Source: Candidatus Woesearchaeota archaeon (lineage in GTDB: Archaea; Nanobdellota; Nanobdellia; Woesearchaeales; DSVV01). From it: 11,125 nucleotides of DNA. The notes under the pieces were generated by a model. That model made no database searches. It worked only from the letters and a program-made list of their open reading frames with translations, and had not been told where the DNA came from. The DNA lies in contig JACQSP010000108.1 in the NCBI GenBank assembly GCA_016205905.1, positions 1-11,125 of the forward strand. The letters are read 5' to 3'. Positions 7,495 through 11,125 of this stretch are shown here, piece after piece. The position numbers were made by a program, and so were the translations under genes. Numbering within the stretch: the stretch's first letter is position 1; each line of letters opens with the position of its first letter.

Positions 7495-8766
7495 ATGATA
7501 GATGATCACAATCCTCATTGGGAAGAAGACTTTTTTTATAATCACTTTTTGTATAGAAACCTCTATAGCGAATTAGTTAAGGAATTAACTTCAAAACAGA
7601 TAATCTCTCTGATAGGTTTAAGAAGAACAGGAAAAACAACACTGTTTTATCAGCTGATTAATCACTTAATAAAAGATAAACAAGTTCAAAGAAAACATAT
7701 ACTCTATTTTTCATTTGACGAAGAACAGCCTAAACTTTCTGATGTTATAAATAGCTATGAACTAAAGATGGGAAAAAGCATTCGTACAATACAGGATAAG
7801 CTATATATATTTTTAGATGAAATACAAAAGTTAAAAAATTGGCAGAATCAAATAAAATATTATTATGATTTTTATCCAAATTTAAAATTCTTTGTTAGTG
7901 GTTCTGCATCTTTGTTTATTAAAAAACATACCCAAGAATCTTTAGCAGGAAGAATATATGAATATACATTAAGTCCTCTAACTTTTAAAGAATTTTTAAC
8001 ATTAAAAGGAAGAGGAGAATTAATAGACAAACAGCAATTGCTTTCAGAAGAGATAAAAAGAGAATTTCAGCGTTATCAAAAGAGGCAGTTTATTGAGATG
8101 ATGAATGAAGATGAAGAAAAGATGCTGAAATACACTAAATCGATTATAGAACAAATTATATATCATGACATCCCTTCTATTTTTCCAATAGAACAGGAAG
8201 AATTATTGTTAAAATTATTAAAAATAGTGGCTTCTCAGCCAGGAATGTTTTCAGGCTATGAAAGCCTATCAAGAGAATTTGGGGTTCATAGAGAAACATT
8301 GTCTAATTATTTCTTTTATTTGGAAGAATCTTTTTTAACAAGAAAATTGTACAATTACTCAAAAAATGCGTTTACTTCAGAGAAGAAATTAAAGAGAATT
8401 TATTTAATTACTCCTGCATTTTTTTCTTATCTCAACCCACAAATAGAGGAATCAAAGCTTATAGAGAACTTAATTATATCTCATTTAAACGCCAAATGGT
8501 TCTGGAGAACACCCTCAAAAGAGGAAGTGGATATCATCTTGGAAAAAGGCAGCGAGCTTATTCCTGTTGAAGTTAAATATGCAAATATCATTGTAAAAAA
8601 GGATTTTAAAAATTTGTTAAAATTCTCAAGGAGATTTAAGATAAAAGAGGCAATAATGGTTACGAAAGATACAGAAGGCAAGGAAATACTTCAAACAGGT
8701 AAGGACAAGATTCATGTGCAGCTTATTCCAGCGTGGAAATTCTGCCTAAACTATAGCGAGAAATAA
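7495..8766 (+). CDS. AAA+ ATPase with DUF4143 and PD-(D/E)xK-like C-terminus
   Basis: The protein has 423 aa, a normal length for this family. The AAA_14-type core shows Walker A G41-LRRTGKT48, Walker B 104-YIFLDEIQ-111, a sensor strand 132-FFVSGSAS-139 and the family's AGRIYEYTLSPLTFKEFL segment. Residues 225-330 are a helical DUF4143-like region with a probable winged helix (YESLSREFGVHRETLSNYFFYLEE). Near the C-terminus, E344-V-D346 and, 13 residues on, E359-V-K361-Y fit the D...ExK core of PD-(D/E)xK nucleases, as is common in this family. The start ATG has GTGA at 7485-7488. Such archaeal ATPases are abundant and mostly uncharacterised; roles in DNA binding, defence or mobile elements have been proposed. 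The gene has its own promoter and appears monocistronic. Confidence 0.85.
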   Translation: MIDDHNPHWEEDFFYNHFLYRNLYSELVKELTSKQIISLIGLRRTGKTTLFYQLINHLIKDKQVQRKHILYFSFDEEQPKLSDVINSYELKMGKSIRTIQDKLYIFLDEIQKLKNWQNQIKYYYDFYPNLKFFVSGSASLFIKKHTQESLAGRIYEYTLSPLTFKEFLTLKGRGELIDKQQLLSEEIKREFQRYQKRQFIEMMNEDEEKMLKYTKSIIEQIIYHDIPSIFPIEQEELLLKLLKIVASQPGMFSGYESLSREFGVHRETLSNYFFYLEESFLTRKLYNYSKNAFTSEKKLKRIYLITPAFFSYLNPQIEESKLIENLIISHLNAKWFWRTPSKEEVDIILEKGSELIPVEVKYANIIVKKDFKNLLKFSRRFKIKEAIMVTKDTEGKEILQTGKDKIHVQLIPAWKFCLNYSEK

Positions 8767-8770
8767 TAGA

Positions 8771-8822
8771 TATAGCCAACCAACAAAATACATACATAAA
8801 TATTATAGGGTGATTGGCTATA
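8771..8822. repeat. 9-bp inverted repeat with 34-base spacer
   Basis: TATAGCCAA (8771-8779) and TTGGCTATA (8814-8822) are perfect reverse complements. The left arm starts four bases after the ATPase stop. The right arm overlaps a TATA-like box. It may be a transcript-end hairpin or paired protein sites; no flanking duplication was found, so it is not a mobile element by that test. Confidence 0.55.
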
Positions 8823-8825
8823 AAA
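8818..8825 (+). promoter_or_regulatory. Candidate TATA box for the membrane protein gene
   Basis: CTATAAAA predicts a transcription start around 8847-8850, at the left end of the miniature element. Before insertion this would have left a leader of about 35 bases, including the GGTGAT binding site. Now the element would be carried in the leader. The assignment rests only on the box and its spacing. Confidence 0.35.
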
Positions 8826-8845
8826 CATATTATTACAGGAATATG

Positions 8846-8979
8846 GTATTTGTTTAGCATCTTCAAAATTACGCATGAAAGTTTCGCAGAGGTGACATCC
8901 CCGTATGGGGCAAGTCCCCCTGTCACCTTCGTGAGTCATACTCTAAATGAATTTTGACCTTATGATGCTAAACAAATAC
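8846..8979. mobile_element. 134-bp miniature inverted-repeat transposable element (MITE)
   Basis: The ends GTATTTGTTTAGCATC (8846-8861) and GATGCTAAACAAATAC (8964-8979) are perfect 16-bp terminal inverted repeats. They are flanked at once by a perfect 8-bp direct repeat GGAATATG (8838-8845 and 8980-8987), the target duplication left by transposition. Inside, TCAAAATT (8863-8870) pairs with AATTTTGA (8950-8957), and AGGTGACA (8890-8897) with TGTCACCT (8921-8928), so nearly the whole element can fold into one long hairpin. It encodes no protein and must have been moved by a transposase elsewhere. The intact ends and duplication imply a fairly recent insertion. An 8-bp duplication occurs in several insertion sequence families; the parent was not identified. 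Confidence 0.88.
8890..8928. other. GC-rich core hairpin of the MITE with two alternative inner stems
   Basis: AGGTGACA/TGTCACCT forms an 8-bp stem. Inside it, GGGG (8907-8910) can pair either with CCCC at 8899-8902 (loop GTAT) or with CCCC at 8916-8919 (loop CAAGT), but not both. The block is far richer in G and C than its surroundings. A small GAGT-cat-ACTC hairpin follows at 8933-8943. Confidence 0.65.
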
Positions 8980-9010
8980 GGAATATGCAATAAAATCAAA
9001 AAAATTTAAC

Positions 9011-9016
9011 GGTGAT
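9011..9016 (+). promoter_or_regulatory. Ribosome binding site of the membrane protein gene
   Basis: GGTGAT lies five bases before the ATG at 9022, the typical archaeal match to the 16S rRNA 3' end. It fixes the start codon. Confidence 0.75.
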
Positions 9017-9021
9017 AAACA

Positions 9022-9912
9022 ATGAGCATAACACAAACAATTAAACAGACTTTATCAAACACATCATTCGTAAAAAGCTTTCAGTGCTTTAAGAAAAACA
9101 ATATTCTTAATTATTTGATCACTGTCATGTACGACCTTGCTTATTATCTTGGGTTTGCATTTATAATATTTACATTTATAAGATATGTTCTGCCAAAAGC
9201 AACATTTCTTTTCAAGGCAAAAACATTTGTAGAAGGGATGCAGAACCTTCCTGCTGAGCAGCTTATTCCAATGGCACAGCAAATGGAAAACTCTATTTAT
9301 TTTACAGGCGCTCTTAGTGTTGTTGCCATGCTTTTGATGTTATTCAGTTTCAGTTTTTTCAAGGGCTTGGTATGGTCGAGAATACAGAATGTAACTTATA
9401 CTCTTAAAGCCTTTTTTAGCCTAAGTGCTGCAAATTTGATAATCTCGCTGTTTTTTGTAGGCATGTTATTTATTGGGGTTTATTTAATTGATCAGTCTAA
9501 CCAAATAAAGTTCCTTTTGTGGTTTACAGTTCCGTTTACAATTTATATCTCCCATCTGGCCAATGCAATTGTGGGCTTTACAGTAAACTCTGCAAAAGAA
9601 ACCCCAGCAATCTCTGGAAAAAGAACAGTAATAAACCCTTCAAAAGAAACAGGATTAAGGAAAACAGGATTCGCAGAAGCCTTATCTAAATTTTTCAAGG
9701 CTGCATTCGCAAGGATTTATCTGTTCATTATTCCTTATGCAATATTATTAATAATGCTTGTCGTAATAATAAAATTTATGATCACCATAAACTTTCTGCC
9801 GCCAAAGATATACTATTTAATATACTTATTGCTGTTTGTTTCCTATTCCTGCTGGGCAAAGCAGTATTTGTGGCTGGTGATAAGAAACCTCCTTGCAGTC
9901 TCTAAAACTTAA
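9022..9912 (+). CDS. Six-helix integral membrane protein of unknown function
   Basis: The protein has 296 aa. Predicted membrane helices lie near residues 29-57, 94-115, 132-156, 164-186, 233-256 and 263-283. A polar extracytoplasmic or cytoplasmic segment lies at 58-93, and a Lys/Arg-rich loop at 190-230 (GKRTVINPSKETGLRKT) is probably cytoplasmic by the positive-inside rule. The N-terminal 28 residues are soluble and contain KSFQCFKKNN. No transporter, enzyme or channel motif was recognised. Similar six-helix hypothetical proteins are common in small-genome archaea. The start is fixed by GGTGAT at 9011-9016. Its upstream region has been invaded by the MITE, which ends 42 bases before the ATG. 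Downstream, the operator and promoter of the third MNT-HEPN pair begin at once. Confidence 0.8.
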   Translation: MSITQTIKQTLSNTSFVKSFQCFKKNNILNYLITVMYDLAYYLGFAFIIFTFIRYVLPKATFLFKAKTFVEGMQNLPAEQLIPMAQQMENSIYFTGALSVVAMLLMLFSFSFFKGLVWSRIQNVTYTLKAFFSLSAANLIISLFFVGMLFIGVYLIDQSNQIKFLLWFTVPFTIYISHLANAIVGFTVNSAKETPAISGKRTVINPSKETGLRKTGFAEALSKFFKAAFARIYLFIIPYAILLIMLVVIIKFMITINFLPPKIYYLIYLLLFVSYSCWAKQYLWLVIRNLLAVSKT

Positions 9913-9916
9913 ATTA

Positions 9917-9932
9917 CCGAAACATTTAAATA
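9917..9932 (+). promoter_or_regulatory. BRE and TATA box of the third MNT-HEPN pair
   Basis: CCGAAAC (9917-9923) followed by ATTTAAATA (9924-9932) fits the archaeal BRE-TATA arrangement. The expected start is near 9954, eleven bases before the ATG at 9965 and inside the palindromic operator. Confidence 0.7.
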
Positions 9933-9961
9933 TATGGTATAAAACCATAATACTATGGTTT
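9933..9961. promoter_or_regulatory. Operator with three alternating half-sites
   Basis: TATGGT (9933-9938), ACCATA (9944-9949) and TATGGT (9954-9959) alternate in orientation and begin 11 and 10 bases apart, about one helical turn. The last two form the larger perfect palindrome AAACCATA-atac-TATGGTTT (9942-9961). A partial fourth site TATGG follows at 9964-9968, across the start codon. The cluster lies between the TATA box and ATG, where binding would block transcription. The winged helix of the downstream MNT protein is the obvious candidate ligand (inference). Confidence 0.7.
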
Positions 9962-9964
9962 AAT

Positions 9965-10531
9965 ATGGATAATGAAAAACTAAACATATTGCAGCTGCTG
10001 ATAGAAAGCCAAGAAGAAATATTTAGTATTCGGCAAATTGCCCTCAAACGAAAAATAAATTACAAATCAGCTTATCAGGCAGTGCATAAACTCAATAAAG
10101 AAGGAATTGCTGATATTACTAAACATGGCAATACTATGATTTGCAAGTTTAACAAAAATTTTAACAATTCTGTGTTTGTGGTGGAACACAATCGTCTGCA
10201 GGAATTATTGAAAAATAAAAACTTTAAAGTGATATATAATCGTTTCAAAGAAATAAACCATCAATTTGTTTTATTATTATTTGGCTCTTTTGCTAAGAAA
10301 ACACAAACAAAACACTCTGATATTGACTTGCTTTTGATAGCTGATCATGAAAGGGATATACAAACACAGATAAATCTTCTGCCTTTGCCGATTCATCTCA
10401 CACATATAAAATATGCTGATTTTCAAACAATGCTAAAATCAAAAGAGTTCACAGTTGTGTCTGAAGCAATAAAACATAATATTCTCCTTTTTGGCATAGA
10501 AGATTATTACAGGTTGATGGGCAATGCTTGA
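9965..10531 (+). CDS. Winged-helix MNT nucleotidyltransferase (antitoxin of HEPN pair 3)
   Basis: The protein has 188 aa from ATG 9965; an in-frame TTG at 9893 would run through the promoter and is rejected. Residues 4-65 form a winged helix-turn-helix (FSIRQIALKRKINYKSAYQAVHKLNKEGI). The nucleotidyltransferase signature follows: L105-F-G107-S108 and S118-D119-I-D121. The third-carboxylate strand reads PIHLTHIKY with His144. Architecture and residue pattern match the protein at 149-763, though sequence identity is low. Its stop overlaps the HEPN start by eight bases, a tight translational coupling. Control is probably autorepression through the operator at 9933-9961. Confidence 0.86.
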   Translation: MDNEKLNILQLLIESQEEIFSIRQIALKRKINYKSAYQAVHKLNKEGIADITKHGNTMICKFNKNFNNSVFVVEHNRLQELLKNKNFKVIYNRFKEINHQFVLLLFGSFAKKTQTKHSDIDLLLIADHERDIQTQINLLPLPIHLTHIKYADFQTMLKSKEFTVVSEAIKHNILLFGIEDYYRLMGNA

Positions 10532-11045
10532 TGAAAACAAAATAAAAGAAGCAGAAAAACAGGTTAGACAATACATTGAAGAGGGTTTACTAAAAAAAGC
10601 ACCATTTCAAAAAGAAATTTACATTATTTTACTTAAAAATGCCCACGAGAGCTTAGACATCGCTGAATTTTTACTTCAACATAATAAATCTGATTTATGG
10701 ATCATTGTTACTTCATACTATGCTATGTACTATATTGCTAATACTGTTCTTTATAAACAAGGCTACAAAGTTGGAGAAAAGATATCACATAAGATAACTG
10801 CTGATGCTCTAATTGTTTTTGTAAGAAATAAGTTAAGGAAAACATTGCTTGAACATTATGAAGAAGCCAGGCGAGAGGCGCTTGCAGGAATTAAAGTCGA
10901 TTCTTTGCTTGAAACATTTGAGATGGAAAGAAAAAAGAGAAGTGAAGTACAATATGAAATGAAAGAATCTGAACTGCATAGTAAAGCGAAAACATCTATA
11001 ATTAGGGCAAAAGAATTTATATTTGAAATGGAAAAATTGCTTTAA
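10524..11045 (+). CDS. HEPN domain protein (probable toxin of pair 3)
   Basis: This is a 173-aa helical protein. Residues 1-30 form an extra N-terminal Lys/Glu-rich helix. The HEPN core starts at about 31, with the conserved helix VTSYYAMYYIANTVL (62-76) and S88-H89-K. The motif segment FEMERKKRSEVQYEM (132-146) gives R139-x4-Y144, the same R-x4-Y pattern as the HEPN of pair 1, in place of R-x4-6-H. The final helix (157-172) matches the usual AKxFI ending. The overlap with the MNT gene marks a toxin-antitoxin pair. Ribonuclease activity is inferred from the family and not shown by the motif. Confidence 0.83.
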   Translation: MLDENKIKEAEKQVRQYIEEGLLKKAPFQKEIYIILLKNAHESLDIAEFLLQHNKSDLWIIVTSYYAMYYIANTVLYKQGYKVGEKISHKITADALIVFVRNKLRKTLLEHYEEARREALAGIKVDSLLETFEMERKKRSEVQYEMKESELHSKAKTSIIRAKEFIFEMEKLL

Positions 11046-11125
11046 GAATATTTGTAATTATTCCATAATACTAAGAAACATGTATACGTATATACAAAAA
11101 TATATAATAAAAAGATATATAAATA
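11046..11125 (+). promoter_or_regulatory. AT-rich region, probably the leader of a gene beyond the window
   Basis: It holds AGAAACATGT (11074-11083), the palindrome TATACGTATA (11083-11092) and several TATA-like stretches up to 11125. No ORF or terminator was seen. Confidence 0.3.

Noticed and set aside
8771..8822. A second miniature element
   Set aside because: The 9-bp inverted repeat has no flanking target duplication and lies too close to the ATPase stop.
8723..8939. Antisense ORFs of 62-67 codons across the ATPase end and MITE
   Set aside because: They run through the transposable element and its target duplication, lack a ribosome binding site and show no domain. They are chance frames.
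8846..8979. Structured RNA gene (SRP, RNase P, riboswitch or tRNA-like)
   Set aside because: No conserved SRP, RNase P or T-loop motifs were found, and the flanking 8-bp duplication with terminal repeats is better explained by transposition. A transcribed hairpin is still possible.
9893..9964. TTG start for the third MNT gene
   Set aside because: The extension would span a BRE-TATA box and the operator, and overlap the membrane protein gene; ATG 9965 fits the family length.

Overview
The window looks like a piece of a low-GC archaeal genome, most plausibly a DPANN lineage such as Woesearchaeota or Pacearchaeota. This is an inference from four things seen: BRE plus TATA-type promoters (7361-7375, 9917-9932), GGTGA/GGAGGTG ribosome binding sites, several MNT-HEPN gene pairs, and a very large secreted protein with an N-terminal membrane segment only. 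No rRNA, tRNA or CRISPR array was seen. All real genes read on the + strand.

Layout. 1-148 is a leader with a possible 32-codon ORF, a strong hairpin and a palindrome at the likely promoter. 149-2083 holds two consecutive MNT-HEPN modules in one tightly packed operon: winged-helix MNT, HEPN, stand-alone MNT, second-type HEPN. Five bases later a 1731-aa secreted protein begins (2089-7284). It has a signal or anchor helix, long beta-rich stretches, a peptidoglycan-binding-like domain, an EF-hand-like loop, two tandem repeats of about 115 aa, a proline-rich linker and a Cys-rich C-terminal domain. Intergenic 7285-7494 carries a clear archaeal promoter and a tandem pair of identical 31-bp repeats. 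7495-8766 encodes an AAA+ ATPase of the DUF4143 type with a PD-(D/E)xK-like tail. 8767-9021 is non-coding and contains a complete miniature transposable element: 134 bp, perfect 16-bp terminal inverted repeats, perfect 8-bp target duplication. 9022-9912 is a six-helix membrane protein of unknown role. 9965-11045 is a third MNT-HEPN pair, with an operator made of three regularly spaced half-sites over its start region. 11046-11125 is AT-rich and probably the leader of a gene outside the window.

How the parts fit. Three MNT-HEPN pairs and a DUF4143 ATPase surround the giant surface protein and the membrane protein. MNT-HEPN pairs are known toxin-antitoxin systems in which the MNT enzyme nucleotidylates the HEPN ribonuclease. 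The first and third pairs share one architecture (winged-helix MNT plus HEPN with R-x4-Y), and both appear to be self-regulated through palindromes near the promoter. The middle pair is of a different subtype. The region reads as an accessory island with addiction or defence modules, a mobile element and a fast-evolving cell-surface protein. Whether the giant gene is functionally tied to the modules that precede it in the same direction cannot be decided from sequence alone.
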